Source: Streptomyces sp. ML-6 (GTDB lineage: Bacteria; Actinomycetota; Actinomycetes; Streptomycetales; Streptomycetaceae). Taken from it: a DNA stretch of 64,000 bases. Shown in pieces: positions 9,263 through 18,550 of the stretch. The number at the start of each line of letters is the position of its first letter. Positions within the stretch are counted from its first letter, which is position 1. A program made the position numbers and the translations under genes. The stretch is taken from NCBI RefSeq assembly GCF_030116705.1, contig NZ_JAOTIK010000001.1, forward strand, positions 434,001 through 498,000. The letters run 5' to 3'. The notes under the pieces are model-generated. The model was not told the DNA's origin, ran no database searches, and saw only the letters and a program-made list of their open reading frames with translations.

Positions 9263-9768
9263 CGCTCCTCCCCACCGGGCGACGAGGAGCGGACCAGGGC
9301 CCAGGCCGGGAACACGAACCAGCAGGCCAGGAACCACGCCGCCATGCCGCCCACCAGCCACAGGGCCACGGAGTCGTGCAGGGCCACCCGGAGGATGAGC
9401 AGCAGGGCGGAGCACATGGTGCAGAACAGCAGGATGAGCCCGAGCAAGGTCATCCGGGACGCCCAGGTGACCGTCTGCGGTTTGAGCCGCCGTCCGGTGA
9501 GCAGCCGGTGGTACGAGACGGGTCCGATCAGGGCGGCGGCGGTGGCCGAGCCCAGCATCACGGTGACCACGTAGATGTTGCGGTCGGTGTCCGAGAGCTC
9601 GGCGAAGCGTGGCTGGAAGACCACGGCGAGCAGGAAGCCGAACAGGATCTGGACGCCCGTCTGGGCCACCCGCAGCTCCTGGAGCAGGTCCGTCCACCGT
9701 CGGTCCGCCCGTTCCTCGGGGGTCTCGTGGCGGCCCGAACCGCCGAAGGGGCCTGCTGTCGGGGTCAC
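9247..9768 (-). CDS. DUF6328-like membrane protein
   Basis: 173 residues with a cytoplasmic acidic N-terminus (RHETPEERADRRW) and about four membrane segments: TGVQILFGFLLAVVF, NIYVVTVMLGSATAAALIG, TLLGLILLFCTMCSALLLIL and VALWLVGGMAAWFLACWFV. The segment LLQELRVAQTGVQILFGFLL is characteristic of the DUF6328 family. Function unknown. GTG at 9768 is preferred because GGAGG lies six bases upstream; the longer reading to 9870 has no ribosome site. Confidence 0.75.
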   Translation of the reverse strand: MTPTAGPFGGSGRHETPEERADRRWTDLLQELRVAQTGVQILFGFLLAVVFQPRFAELSDTDRNIYVVTVMLGSATAAALIGPVSYHRLLTGRRLKPQTVTWASRMTLLGLILLFCTMCSALLLILRVALHDSVALWLVGGMAAWFLACWFVFPAWALVRSSSPGGEERPGPE

Positions 9769-9880
9769 CAGGAGCCTCCGTCCGAATACCCGGCCGTACG
9801 CGCCCCCTCCTCCCTCACCGTAGACCCGGCGGCGGGCGCGAGCATGTTCATGCCCCTCGGCCCGCGGCACGGCGCCGGGG

Positions 9881-10441
9881 TCACCCCTCGCGCGGATCCG
9901 CGCCGCGGTCCGGGCCGGTTGCCTCCCCCGGCGCCCCGACCGGCAGCAGCAGCTCGGGCCGGTCCCACATCACCGCGGGCGGGCGGGCCGCCGACATGCC
10001 GGTGCGCAGGGCGCCCATGCTCCGGTAGAAGCCCTCGGCCGGCGGGTGCGAGACGACGCGGACGCCGCTCAGCCCGGCCCGGCCCGCCTCGCCGCGCAGA
10101 TGCCCGATGAGGAGCCGTCCGATGCCGAGCCCCTGCGCGTCGTCGGCGACGAACATGAGGTCGAGTTCCGGCGGCGAGAGGATGAGCGAGTAGAAGCCGA
10201 GCAGCCGGTCGGTGCCGGTCTCGACGGCCGCGAAGACCCGGTGGGTCTCGATGTAGTCGGGGCCCACCCGGTAGCCGGCGACCATCGCGGCGTAGTGCCC
10301 CTCGTAGGCGCTGGAGGTCCTGACCAGTCGGGTGAGCCGCTTCGCGTCCCGGGCGGTCGCCCGCCTGACGTGCACGGCCGCCCGGCGCGATACCCCGCCC
10401 GGACGCGTAATGCTCGATGTCATGGGCCGAGTATTACTCAT
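9881..10441 (-). CDS. GNAT-family N-acetyltransferase
   Basis: 186 residues. The GNAT core runs from about 23 (VHVRRATARDAKRLTRLVR) to 145, with the acetyl-CoA loop in DDAQGLGIGRLLIGHL near residues 98-113 and the final strand near FYRSMGALR. The substrate cannot be predicted. The C-terminal 35 residues are Pro/Gly-rich. Neither ATG 10441 nor the in-frame ATG 10423 has a clear ribosome site, so the start is uncertain. Confidence 0.85.
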   Translation of the reverse strand: MSNTRPMTSSITRPGGVSRRAAVHVRRATARDAKRLTRLVRTSSAYEGHYAAMVAGYRVGPDYIETHRVFAAVETGTDRLLGFYSLILSPPELDLMFVADDAQGLGIGRLLIGHLRGEAGRAGLSGVRVVSHPPAEGFYRSMGALRTGMSAARPPAVMWDRPELLLPVGAPGEATGPDRGADPREG

Positions 10442-10480
10442 CCGGGCCCGGGGGCCGGACGGCCGTCGCCCGGCAGGCCC

Positions 10481-10885
10481 TCACGCGGAGTCGCGCGCGG
10501 CGCGCCACTCCTCGACCACGGCCTCGACGTCGAACGGCCGGAGGTTCAGCAGCGGTCCCGACGGCGGCCGCCTGATGGCCGCCCGGATCTTCTCGTTGAC
10601 CTCGGTGAGCATGCGCCGCACCTCGGCCTCCGTGCGCACCCCGGGAACGGCCGCGGACACCTCCTCGGCCTCCTTGCGCAGGGCCAGCGCCGGGGGGAGC
10701 ACCGACACCCCTTCGCGCTGCATCTTCCGCTTGATCCACCAGTTCTCGTCGTAGGGGGCCTCGACGCTGTCGAGCGGCTTCCCGAAACCCGGCAACTGCG
10801 AGAAGTCTCCCCGCTGTTCGGATTCCCGGATCTGCTTGTCGACCCATGACTCGAAGCTGACGTTCGGGGGTTTGCGCTCGGTCAA
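10481..10885 (-). CDS. DUF1992 (DnaJ-subfamily-C-28-like) protein
   Basis: 134 residues matching the DUF1992 domain: SFESWVDKQIRESEQRGDFS and LPGFGKPL near the N-terminus, then DENWWIKRKMQREGVS and LPPALALRKEAEE. The role is unknown; there is no J domain. The TTG at 10885 is chosen because GGAAGGGG precedes it by six bases and the product then starts with TERKPP, usual for the family. Confidence 0.85.
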   Translation of the reverse strand: MTERKPPNVSFESWVDKQIRESEQRGDFSQLPGFGKPLDSVEAPYDENWWIKRKMQREGVSVLPPALALRKEAEEVSAAVPGVRTEAEVRRMLTEVNEKIRAAIRRPPSGPLLNLRPFDVEAVVEEWRAARDSA

Positions 10886-10960
10886 CGTACGCCCCTTCCG
10901 GAGTTTCGTAATCCGTGCTTTCACGATACCCGGGGCCGGTACGCGGCCGGGGCGGCCGGG

Positions 10961-11935
10961 TCAGTGCGCGTGCCCGGCGCCACCCTCGTCCTTGCTCTTG
11001 TTCCCGCCCTCGCTCCTGCTTTCCTGGTGGTCGCCGCCCTTCTCGGCGGATGCCGGCACCCGGAGGGTGAAGGCGGCCGTGCGCACCTTGCCCTCGTGCT
11101 GGAAGTCGAGGAAGAGGCGGTACGTGCCCGCGCTGGGCGCCGTGGCGGTGAAGGACACCTCGGGGCCCGGGCCCCCTTCGTTCGGGTGGACGTGGAGGTA
11201 GGCCAGGTCGCCCGAACGCAGGGCGACCAGGTGCCCGTACGCACCGAGGTAGCGCTGGAGGTCGGTGACGGGGCGGCCGTTCCGGCTGATGGTCAGTTTC
11301 AGTTCGCCCGACCGGCCGGCCCGGAGGTCGCCGTCGAGCGCGACGTCGTATCCGTCGGTCCCGGCGGTGGCGCGCGGGGCGGGCAGTGCGGCGGGGCGGT
11401 ACGCGCCGGAGACGGCCAGGTCCGCGCCCAGGGTGAGGTTCCCGGCCCCCGGGGCGGCGGGGGTGAAGTCGGCGAACGCCCGGTAGCCACCGGCCTCGGG
11501 CAGGTCGACGGAGGTCGACCAGGTGCCGTCGGCCGCGCGGACGGGGTGCAGGTGCCGGTACTGGGTGAGGTCGCTCGACGCGAGGATGAAGTGCAGTTCC
11601 TTGCCGTGCTCGCGCCGGTAGGCGGTGACCTTGCGTCCGCTGTCGTCCTTGACGGTGAACCGGATCTCGCTGCGGGCCCCGGCGCGGATCACCGGGTTCT
11701 CGAGCGCCAGCGTGTATCCGCCGTCGGATATCCCCAGGCCACCGGCCGCATGGTCCGCCGCCTTCCGCTTCTCCTCCCCCCCGCCCGCCCCCTCTCCCCC
11801 GCCGTGGCCGCCGTGCTGCGCGGGGCGGTCCTCGGCCGCCACCAGCGGGTCGACGCTCCTGCCCACGCCGTACGCGGTTCCGAAGGTCGCGGCGAGTGCG
11901 GCGGCGAAGGCGGTGATCCTCAGGGCGTTGTTCAT
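10961..11935 (-). CDS. Exported His-rich protein, probable copper-handling protein
   Basis: 324 residues. The N-terminus (NNALRITAFAAALAATFGTAYGVG) is a signal sequence or anchor. It is followed by a flexible HGGHGGGEG stretch, two beta-rich domains that both carry His motifs (YRHLHPVRAADGTW near 145; AYLHVHPNEGG near 260), and a tail ending GGAGHAH. The clustered His residues suit metal binding outside the membrane. A CsoR-like operator lies 54 bp upstream of the ATG, which supports copper induction. No CopC/YcnJ assignment can be made. Start ATG has GAGGAGG upstream. Confidence 0.75.
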   Translation of the reverse strand: MNNALRITAFAAALAATFGTAYGVGRSVDPLVAAEDRPAQHGGHGGGEGAGGGEEKRKAADHAAGGLGISDGGYTLALENPVIRAGARSEIRFTVKDDSGRKVTAYRREHGKELHFILASSDLTQYRHLHPVRAADGTWSTSVDLPEAGGYRAFADFTPAAPGAGNLTLGADLAVSGAYRPAALPAPRATAGTDGYDVALDGDLRAGRSGELKLTISRNGRPVTDLQRYLGAYGHLVALRSGDLAYLHVHPNEGGPGPEVSFTATAPSAGTYRLFLDFQHEGKVRTAAFTLRVPASAEKGGDHQESRSEGGNKSKDEGGAGHAH

Positions 11936-11988
11936 GACGGTTTCCTCCTCGGGTGGACCGGGAGGCCGCGCCCCCCGACACACCACAA

Positions 11989-12007
11989 GATACCCCCTAG
12001 GGGTATC
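11989..12007. promoter_or_regulatory. CsoR-type copper operator
   Basis: GATACCCC-CTA-GGGGTATC: perfect 8-bp arms around three bases. It closely resembles the G/C-tract operators with TA-rich ends bound by the copper-sensing repressor CsoR in Streptomyces. It stands upstream of the His-rich exported protein and of no other gene within reach. Confidence 0.7.
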
Positions 12008-12085
12008 AAGTCAACCCGGGAGGGCGGCTTCGTCCCCCGTCCTCGCGAAAGGCGGGGTCCGCCGGTACGCGCCGGGGCGTCCGGC

Positions 12086-12883
12086 TCAGGCGGGCACCAC
12101 GAGTCCGCCGCGCAGCCGCTCCAGCGCGGCCTGCGGGATCCGCAGGCCGTCGCGCACATAGCCCTCCAGCCCGCCCCACCGCTCGTCCATGGCGTCCAGC
12201 GCCGTGTCCAGGTACCGGGGCCGGACCTCGCTGATCGCGGACGCGATGTCCGGGTCGCCGCCCGCGTCGAGGAAGTCCTGCACGTAGGGGGCGAAGGCGA
12301 CCCGCACCACCGGGTTCACCGCGAGGAACTCGGCCCGGACGGCCTCGCGCGAGGCACCGAGCACCATCAGGAGGAGGGCGGTGGCCCAGCCGGTCCGGTC
12401 CTTGCCCGCCGTGCAGTGGAAGAGCACCGGGCGGGCCCGGTCGTCGGCGACCGTCTCGACGAAGGCCCGGTGGGCGGCCGCGGCACCCGGCGAGAGGACC
12501 ATCTGCCGGTAGGTCCCGGCGAACATCTCCTCCGCCTTCCCGCCCCCCAGCAGCCGCTCGGCCTCGACGGGGTCGGCGAGCAGTGCGCGCAGCCGGGCGG
12601 GCGCCACCCCCGGGTTGCCCCCGAGCACGTCGGCGACGAACAGCCGCGCCCCGGGAGGCAGCCGGTCCGGTGCCGCGGAGCGCTCGTCGGCGGTCCGCAG
12701 GTCGACGACGGTGCGGATGCCGAGCGCGGCCACCTCCGAGTCCTGCGCCGCGTCGAGCCCGCTGAGCTGACCGGAGCGCAGTACGACCCCGGGCCGCACC
12801 CGCTGCCCCCGCCCCAGGGCGATACCACCCAGGTCGCGCAGGTTGAGAACGGTGGATGCCGGGACGGCCCTGGCGGTCTGCAC
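12086..12883 (-). CDS. Tyrosine-protein phosphatase (Y_phosphatase3 type)
   Basis: 265 residues. The PTP-loop motif HCTAGKDRTG near residue 155 contains the catalytic Cys and Arg, and the N-terminal signature is LNLRDLGGIALGRGQRVRPG followed by RSGQLSGL. This family includes secreted lipid/tyrosine phosphatases such as PtpB of mycobacteria, but no signal peptide is seen here. GTG at 12883 is preferred because AGGGGA lies nine bases upstream; an ATG at 12967 would add 28 residues without a ribosome site. Confidence 0.88.
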   Translation of the reverse strand: MQTARAVPASTVLNLRDLGGIALGRGQRVRPGVVLRSGQLSGLDAAQDSEVAALGIRTVVDLRTADERSAAPDRLPPGARLFVADVLGGNPGVAPARLRALLADPVEAERLLGGGKAEEMFAGTYRQMVLSPGAAAAHRAFVETVADDRARPVLFHCTAGKDRTGWATALLLMVLGASREAVRAEFLAVNPVVRVAFAPYVQDFLDAGGDPDIASAISEVRPRYLDTALDAMDERWGGLEGYVRDGLRIPQAALERLRGGLVVPA

Positions 12884-13198
12884 GATGAAATTCCCCTGTT
12901 CCCGACGCGTGTGCGCATTGATTCGGCCTGGCCGGTCAAACGTCGCACGCGCCCGGTGAATCGACAAAGTAAAACGCCGGGCGGCGGCGATCGGGAACCC
13001 CTATGGAGATAAAGGAAATGTGAAATCAACCCCTTGCATGCCCAGGTCAGGAGCGTTTTCACAGGGAAAAGCAACTCTTTCCCAGACCTCCCGGTCGACC
13101 TTCCACCCTTTTGCCGTACGGGTCGGCCGGAGAGAATCGAATTTCCGCCCCCTTTTTTTCCTGCCGTACGCGTCCGGTCCGGATCAAGGCCGGTCCGT
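12884..13198. other. Intergenic region with nested dyad
   Basis: No coding sequence is evident and the G+C is lower than in the flanks. AGGTC (13044-13048) and GACCT (13085-13089) enclose GGGAAA (13064-13069) and TTTCCC (13078-13083). This may end the modBC transcript or serve the phosphatase leader. A T7 run lies near 13152. Confidence 0.4.
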
Positions 13199-15145
13199 TC
13201 ACCGGGTGACGACGGTGACCTCGGTGGCCTTGACGCTCGCCCACACGGCCGTTCCCTCGCCGAGGCCCAGCTCGGCCGCCGCCTGGGGGGTGATCTCGGC
13301 GACCAGGTCCGGTGCTTCGTCGAGGACGACGGCCACCCTGATCCGGCTGCCCACGGCGGTGAGTTCGCGGACGATGCCGGGCCAGACGTTGCGCGGGCTC
13401 CCGGCCGGCCGGTCGCGGTGCACCGCGACCGCTTCCGGGGCGATGACCGCGAGGACGGCCGTCCCCTCGGCGGGCGCGTCCGCGACGACCAGCCGGCCGC
13501 CGTCCGCGAGGGCGAGGGTGCCGTCACCGGCCGCGGTGCCCGCCCAGGCGTTGCGGCCGAGCATCCGGGCGACCCACGGCGAGCGCGGGTGCCGGGTCAC
13601 CTCGGCCGGGGTCGCGTACTGGAGGGTGCGGCCCTCGTCGAGCACGAGCACCCGGTCGGCCAGCGAGGCCGCTTCGACGGGGTCGTGGGTGACGATCAGG
13701 CAGACGCCGCCGAACCCGGCGAGGTGGGTGCGCAGGGTGCGCCGGACGTGGGCGCGGGTGGTCTGGTCGAGGGCCGCGAGGGGCTCGTCGAGCAGCAGCA
13801 GCCGGGGGCGGGCGGCGAGTGCCCTGGCCAGGGCCACGCGCTGGGCCTGGCCGCCGGAGAGCTGGGCGGGTCTGCGGTGGGCGAGGTGGCCGACGCCCAG
13901 CCGGTCGAGCCACCGTTGCGCCTCGCGCCGGGCCTCGGCCCGGGGGACGCCGCGGGCGCGGAGCCCGTACGCGGTGTTCGTCAGCGCGCTCAGGTGCGGG
14001 AAGAGCGCGCCGTCCTGCGGCACCCAGGCGACCTGGCGGCGGTGCGGGGGCAGTGCGGTGACGTCGGTGTCGCCGAGGCGCAGCCGGGCGCGGGCGCGCG
14101 GGGTCAGGCCGAGCAGGGCGCGCAGCAGGGTCGTCTTGCCCGCGCCGTTGGGGCCGACGACGGCGATCGTGGTGCCGGCTCCGGCGTCGAGGGTCAGCCG
14201 GTTGAAGCCGGTCACCTCGGCATGCAGCGACCAGTGCTCCTGCCGGGCGGGGGACGGCACCTCCCGGTCGGCCGGGGGCTCCGTCGCTGCCGGGTCCTTC
14301 GGGTCGTCCGGGACGGGGCCGGGGGCGCGCGAGCGGTCGCGCGGCGTTCCGGTCCAGCGCCCGCGCAGGGCGACGAGTACGGCCATGGCGATGGCGAGCA
14401 GCAGCAGCGAGACGGAGGTGGCGGCCTCCGGGGACTCCTGGAGCAGCAGATAGACCTGGAGGGGCAGCGTCTGCGTGGTGCCCGGCAGGTTTCCTGCGAA
14501 GGTGATGGTCGCCCCGAACTCGCCGAGTGCGCGCGCCCAGGTGAGGGCGGCCCCGGCGGCGAGGCCGGGGGCGACCATCGGAAGGGTGACGGTCCGGAAC
14601 ACCCGGACCGGCGGGGCCCCGAGGGAGGCCGCGGTCTCCTCGTACGCGGGGCGCAGGCCGGCCAGTGCCCCTTCGAGGCTGATGACGAGGAACGGCATCG
14701 CCACGAAGGTCGCCGCGACCACCGCGCCCGATGTGTGAAAGGGCAGGGTGATGCCGAAGGCGTCCTCCAGCCAGGGGCCCAGCAGCCCCCGTCGGCCGAA
14801 GCCGAGGAGGAGGGCCACGCCCCCGACAGTGGGCGGCAGCACCATCGGCAGCAGGACCAGGGAACGGACGAGCGCCTTGCCGGGGAAGTCGACCCGGGCC
14901 AGCAGCCAGGCCAGCGGCACCCCGAGCAGCAGGGACAGTCCCAGCGCCCAGAAGGAGACGAGCAGGGACAGCCTGAGCGCCCGGGTGACGTCCGGATCGG
15001 TCAGGTGGGCGCCGAGGTCGGCCCAGGGGGTGCGGGCCAGGATGCCGATCAGCGGCACCAGCAGGAACGCGACGGCGAGCAGGGCGGGAAGGGCCAGGGC
15101 GACGGGGGTGCGCACGCCGGGCACACGGCTGCGGAGGGCTCTCAT
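13199..15145 (-). CDS. modBC: Molybdate ABC transporter permease-ATPase fusion (ModB-ModC)
   Basis: A single 648-residue protein joins both inner components of a molybdate importer. Residues ~1-270 are a ModB-type permease with about six membrane spans and the EAA-like loop AYEETAASLGAPPVRVFRTV. A Pro-rich linker (~270-310) leads to a ModC-type ATPase with Walker A GPNGAGKTT (~331), signature LSGGQAQRV (~426) and Walker B LLLLDEPLAALD. Residues ~570-648 form a MOP molybdate-binding domain. It follows modA. ATG 15145 is chosen over ATG 15151 because AGGGA is then spaced six bases away. Confidence 0.93.
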   Translation of the reverse strand: MRALRSRVPGVRTPVALALPALLAVAFLLVPLIGILARTPWADLGAHLTDPDVTRALRLSLLVSFWALGLSLLLGVPLAWLLARVDFPGKALVRSLVLLPMVLPPTVGGVALLLGFGRRGLLGPWLEDAFGITLPFHTSGAVVAATFVAMPFLVISLEGALAGLRPAYEETAASLGAPPVRVFRTVTLPMVAPGLAAGAALTWARALGEFGATITFAGNLPGTTQTLPLQVYLLLQESPEAATSVSLLLLAIAMAVLVALRGRWTGTPRDRSRAPGPVPDDPKDPAATEPPADREVPSPARQEHWSLHAEVTGFNRLTLDAGAGTTIAVVGPNGAGKTTLLRALLGLTPRARARLRLGDTDVTALPPHRRQVAWVPQDGALFPHLSALTNTAYGLRARGVPRAEARREAQRWLDRLGVGHLAHRRPAQLSGGQAQRVALARALAARPRLLLLDEPLAALDQTTRAHVRRTLRTHLAGFGGVCLIVTHDPVEAASLADRVLVLDEGRTLQYATPAEVTRHPRSPWVARMLGRNAWAGTAAGDGTLALADGGRLVVADAPAEGTAVLAVIAPEAVAVHRDRPAGSPRNVWPGIVRELTAVGSRIRVAVVLDEAPDLVAEITPQAAAELGLGEGTAVWASVKATEVTVVTR

Positions 15146-15251
15146 CGGCATTCCCTGGAGGGATCGGTACGGGGTACGGGGAACCTGGCTCCCCCGGACG
15201 GGCCGGCCGTCGCGCCGTCGGCACATCGGCAGGACGGCCGGCCGCGGCGGG

Positions 15252-16040
15252 TCACGGCTGCTGGAAACCCGCCGCCCGGAGGATCTTCTGGGCGGCGGGG
15301 GTGCTCAGCCACTTCACGAACGCCGTCGCGGCCTTGCCGTCACCGGACTGGCGCAGGGTGGCGGCCGGGTAGGAGGCGACGGCGTTCTGCGCGTCGGGGA
15401 TGTCGACGGCGTCGATCTTGTCGGGGACCGTGGCCGCGTCGGTCCGGTAGACGATGCCCGCGTCCGCCTCGCCGAGTTCGACCTTGCTGAGGACGGCGCG
15501 GACGCTGGGCTCCTGGGAGACCGGTTTCACGGTGAGCTTCCGGGCGTCGAGGACCTGCTCGCTGTAGCGGCCGACCGGCACCTCGGGGGCGGCCAGGACG
15601 ACCTTCAGGCCGGGGTCCGTCAGGTCCTCCAGGCCGCCGATCTTCTTCGGGTTCCCCTCTTCGGTGGCGATGACCAGGCGGTTCTTCGCGATGACGGTGG
15701 GAGTCCCGGTCTCGTCGCCCAGTCCGTCCATCGTCCTGGTGTCCGCCGTGACCAGTACGTCGGCGGGGGCGCCCTGCTTCACCTGGGCGGCCAGTTCCTG
15801 GGAACCCGCGAAGGAGAAGGTCACCTTCGTGCCCGGGTGCTCCTTCTCGTACGCGGCGCCCGCGGTCTCGAATACGTCGGTGAGGGAGGCCGCCGCGAGC
15901 ACCGTCAGCCGGGCGCCGGAGGACGGCGCGGACTTCCCGGCGGGCTGCTCCTCATTGCTGCCGCAGGCGGCGAGCGGGAGCAGCAGGGCGGCGGTCGTGG
16001 TCGCGGCGGCGACGCGGCGCCTGCCGGGGGTGGTCGTCAT
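15252..16040 (-). CDS. modA: Molybdate-binding lipoprotein ModA
   Basis: 262-residue solute-binding protein that captures molybdate outside the membrane. It has a lipoprotein signal ending LAAC (Cys 26), then the ModA opening [20 protein letters not shown], the oxyanion site [19 protein letters not shown] and [14 protein letters not shown]. It lies between the Mop-type regulator (47 bp gap) and the ModBC fusion (106 bp gap), all in one direction, so the three probably form one operon. Confidence 0.95.
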   Translation of the reverse strand: MTTTPGRRRVAAATTTAALLLPLAACGSNEEQPAGKSAPSSGARLTVLAAASLTDVFETAGAAYEKEHPGTKVTFSFAGSQELAAQVKQGAPADVLVTADTRTMDGLGDETGTPTVIAKNRLVIATEEGNPKKIGGLEDLTDPGLKVVLAAPEVPVGRYSEQVLDARKLTVKPVSQEPSVRAVLSKVELGEADAGIVYRTDAATVPDKIDAVDIPDAQNAVASYPAATLRQSGDGKAATAFVKWLSTPAAQKILRAAGFQQP

Positions 16041-16087
16041 GGTGACGGTGGCTCCTTGGGAAGGGGGCGTGTCCTGGGCGTGCGTGG

Positions 16088-16483
16088 TCAGACGCGGTCG
16101 ATGTGCACGTTGGTGGATTTCACCCGGGCGGTGGCCCGCATGCCGACTTCCAGCCCGAGTTCCTCGACGGCCTCCCGGGTGAGCAGGGAGACCAGCCGGT
16201 GCGGGCCCGCCTGGATCTCGACCTGTGCCGCGACGTCGCCGAGCTTCACCGCGGTGACGATGCCCGGGAAGGCGTTGCGGGCCGAGGTGTACGAGGGCTC
16301 GTCCTCGCCCCCGCCGCCCTGGCCGACCTCGATGGAGAACGCGGCCAGGTCGCGGCCGTCGATGACCCTGCGGCCGCTTTCGTCGCGGTGGGTGGCGACC
16401 CTTCCGGCGTCCGCCCAGCGGCGGGCCGTGTCGGGGCTCACGCCCAGCAGGCGCGCCGCCTGCCCGATGGTGTAGGACTGCAT
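16088..16483 (-). CDS. Mop-domain DNA-binding protein (molybdate-responsive regulator candidate)
   Basis: 131 residues. The first ~50 form a MerR/excisionase-type helix-turn-helix ([20 protein letters not shown]), and residues ~65-131 form a TOBE/MOP domain that binds molybdate ([37 protein letters not shown]). It heads the mod operon and faces an AT-rich dyad directly upstream, so it probably senses molybdate and controls the operon. ATG 16483 is used; an upstream ATG at 16525 would lie beyond the dyad. Confidence 0.9.
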   Translation of the reverse strand: MQSYTIGQAARLLGVSPDTARRWADAGRVATHRDESGRRVIDGRDLAAFSIEVGQGGGGEDEPSYTSARNAFPGIVTAVKLGDVAAQVEIQAGPHRLVSLLTREAVEELGLEVGMRATARVKSTNVHIDRV

Positions 16484-16490
16484 GTGCGAC

Positions 16491-16510
16491 AAGATATTCG
16501 AATTAATCTT
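16491..16510. promoter_or_regulatory. AT-rich operator of the mod operon
   Basis: AAGAT (16491-16495) and ATCTT (16506-16510) flank the palindrome ATTCGAAT (16496-16503). It begins eight bases before the regulator's start codon and is strikingly AT-rich for this genome, which fits a binding site that blocks transcription. It may be autoregulatory. Confidence 0.5.
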
Positions 16511-16690
16511 GCATCTGCAACGCACTGTGGCGTTCTGTGGGGCAAATGCCAGGAGCCCTGGAGGAACCGACGGGCGTCTGCGGCGACCGGGCTACGCCAC
16601 GGTGCGTGAAGGATCAAGTGCGGTCGGCAGAGTGCAAGGTCACAAGCGGAACCCATGCTGCCCTATAGCGACCTGACCTAGCATCTGGGC

Positions 16691-18550
16691 ATGACGGTCC
16701 TGCCTGCCGACGGGCTTTCGTTGGCCGCCGAATTCCCCGCCCCTGCCCATGAGCAGTGGCAACGCCTCGTCGAGGGCGTGCTGCGCAAGTCGGGCAAGGA
16801 GGCCGCGGGGACGGCCGCCGAGGAAGCACTGTCCACCACGGTGGAGGACGGGCTCATCACCCGCCCTCTCTACACTTCGCGCGACAGCGCGCCCGATGCC
16901 GGATATCCGGGTTTCGCCCCCTTCACCCGCGGCGGCACGGCCGAGGGCAACGCGGCGGGCGGCTGGGACGTACGGCAGCGGCACACCCTCGCGGATCCCG
17001 CGCGGCTCAACGAGGCGGTGCTCTCCGACCTGGAGAACGGCGTCACCTCGTTGTGGCTGACCGTGGGCGGCGCCGGGGGCGTACCGGTGTCCGGTCTGGC
17101 GAGGGCGCTGGAGGGCGTCCTCCTCGACCTGGCCCCCGTGGTTCTCGACGCCGGGGGCGAACTCGACGCCGCCGCGACGGAGTTGCTGCGCATCGCCGCG
17201 GAGCGCGGGGTCGGCGCCCCGACCCTCCGCGGGAATCTCGGCGCGGACCCGTTCGCCCTGGCGGCCCGCGGCGGCACCGAGCCCGACACCTCGGACGCGG
17301 TCCGCTGGGCGCTGCGGTGCGCGCGGGAGTTCCCCGGGCTGCGGGCGCTGACCGTGGACGCGCTGCCGTACCACGAGGCCGGCGGTTCGGCCGCCGAGGA
17401 GCTGGGCGCCTCGCTGGCGACCGGCGTCGCCGTCCTGCGGGACCTGACGGAGGCCGGTCTCACGGTCGAGCAGGCCTGCGGGCAGCTGGAGTTCCGGTAC
17501 GCGGCGACCGCCGACCAGTTCCTGACCATCGCCAAGCTGCGGGCCGCCCGACGGCTGTGGTCCCGGGTGGCCGAGGTGTGCGGGGCCGCCGGGTCCGGTG
17601 CGCAGCGCCAGCACGCGGTGACGTCCCCGGTGATGATGACGCGGCGCGATCCGTGGGTGAACATGCTGCGGACGACGCTGGCCTGTCTGGGCGCGGGGGT
17701 CGGCGGGGCCGGCTCCGTCACCGTGCTGCCGTTCGACCACGCCCTGGGGCTGCCGGACGCGTTCGCCCGGCGCATCGCCCGCAACACGTCGACGATCCTG
17801 CTGGAGGAGTCGCATCTGGCCCGGGTGATCGACCCGGCCGGCGGTTCCTGGTACGTGGAGCGGCTCACCGCCGAACTCGCCGATGCCGCGTGGTCGTTCT
17901 TCCAGGAGATCGAGCGCTCCGGCGGTCAGGCCGCCGCCCTGCGCTCCGGGATGATCCGCGAGCGCCTCGCGGCGACCTGGGCGGCGCGCGGCAAGGACCT
18001 GGCGCGCCGCAAGGAGCCGATCACCGGGGTGAGCGAGTTCCCGCTGCTGGCGGAGCGTCCGGTGGAGCGCGAGGCCGCCCCCGCCGATCCGGTGGCCCCG
18101 GGCGGTCTGCCCCGGGTCCGTCGCGACGAGGCGTTCGAGGCGCTGCGCGCCCGGTCGGACGCGCACCTCGCGGCGACCGGGCAGCGGCCGAAGGTGTTCC
18201 TCGCCGCGCTCGGGCCCGCCGCGGCCCACACCGCGCGGGCGTCGTTCGCCGCCAATCTGTTCCGGGCGGGCGGCATCGAGCCGGTCCACGACCCGGTCAC
18301 CGTCGACGCGACGACGGCCGCCGGGGCGTTCTCCGCCTCCGGGGCCACCGTGGCGTGCCTGTGTTCCAGCGACGCGCTCTACGCCGAGCAGGCCGCGGCG
18401 GTCGCCGGGGCGCTGCGGTCGGCGGGCGCGCAGCGGGTGTTCCTCGCGGGCCGGCCCGGTGAGCACGCCGGTGTCGACGAGTACGTCTTCGCCGGCTCCG
18501 ACGTGGTGGCCGTGCTCTCCTCCCTCCTCGACCGTATGGATGTGGCGTAA
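16691..18550 (+). CDS. mutA: Methylmalonyl-CoA mutase small subunit
   Basis: 619-residue alpha/small subunit of the B12-dependent enzyme that interconverts methylmalonyl-CoA and succinyl-CoA. It has the mutase-fold start [18 protein letters not shown], the conserved [16 protein letters not shown] near residue 380 and a degenerate C-terminal cobalamin-like domain without the DxHxxG motif, as expected for this subunit. The stop overlaps the mutB start by one base. TAGCAT at 16679-16684 is a possible -10, which would make the message nearly leaderless; no good ribosome site is seen. Confidence 0.95.
   Translation: MTVLPADGLSLAAEFPAPAHEQWQRLVEGVLRKSGKEAAGTAAEEALSTTVEDGLITRPLYTSRDSAPDAGYPGFAPFTRGGTAEGNAAGGWDVRQRHTLADPARLNEAVLSDLENGVTSLWLTVGGAGGVPVSGLARALEGVLLDLAPVVLDAGGELDAAATELLRIAAERGVGAPTLRGNLGADPFALAARGGTEPDTSDAVRWALRCAREFPGLRALTVDALPYHEAGGSAAEELGASLATGVAVLRDLTEAGLTVEQACGQLEFRYAATADQFLTIAKLRAARRLWSRVAEVCGAAGSGAQRQHAVTSPVMMTRRDPWVNMLRTTLACLGAGVGGAGSVTVLPFDHALGLPDAFARRIARNTSTILLEESHLARVIDPAGGSWYVERLTAELADAAWSFFQEIERSGGQAAALRSGMIRERLAATWAARGKDLARRKEPITGVSEFPLLAERPVEREAAPADPVAPGGLPRVRRDEAFEALRARSDAHLAATGQRPKVFLAALGPAAAHTARASFAANLFRAGGIEPVHDPVTVDATTAAGAFSASGATVACLCSSDALYAEQAAAVAGALRSAGAQRVFLAGRPGEHAGVDEYVFAGSDVVAVLSSLLDRMDVA

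Noticed and set aside
16484..16690. Cobalamin riboswitch before mutA
   Set aside because: No B12-box-like conserved element was found in this gap or in front of cbiZ.
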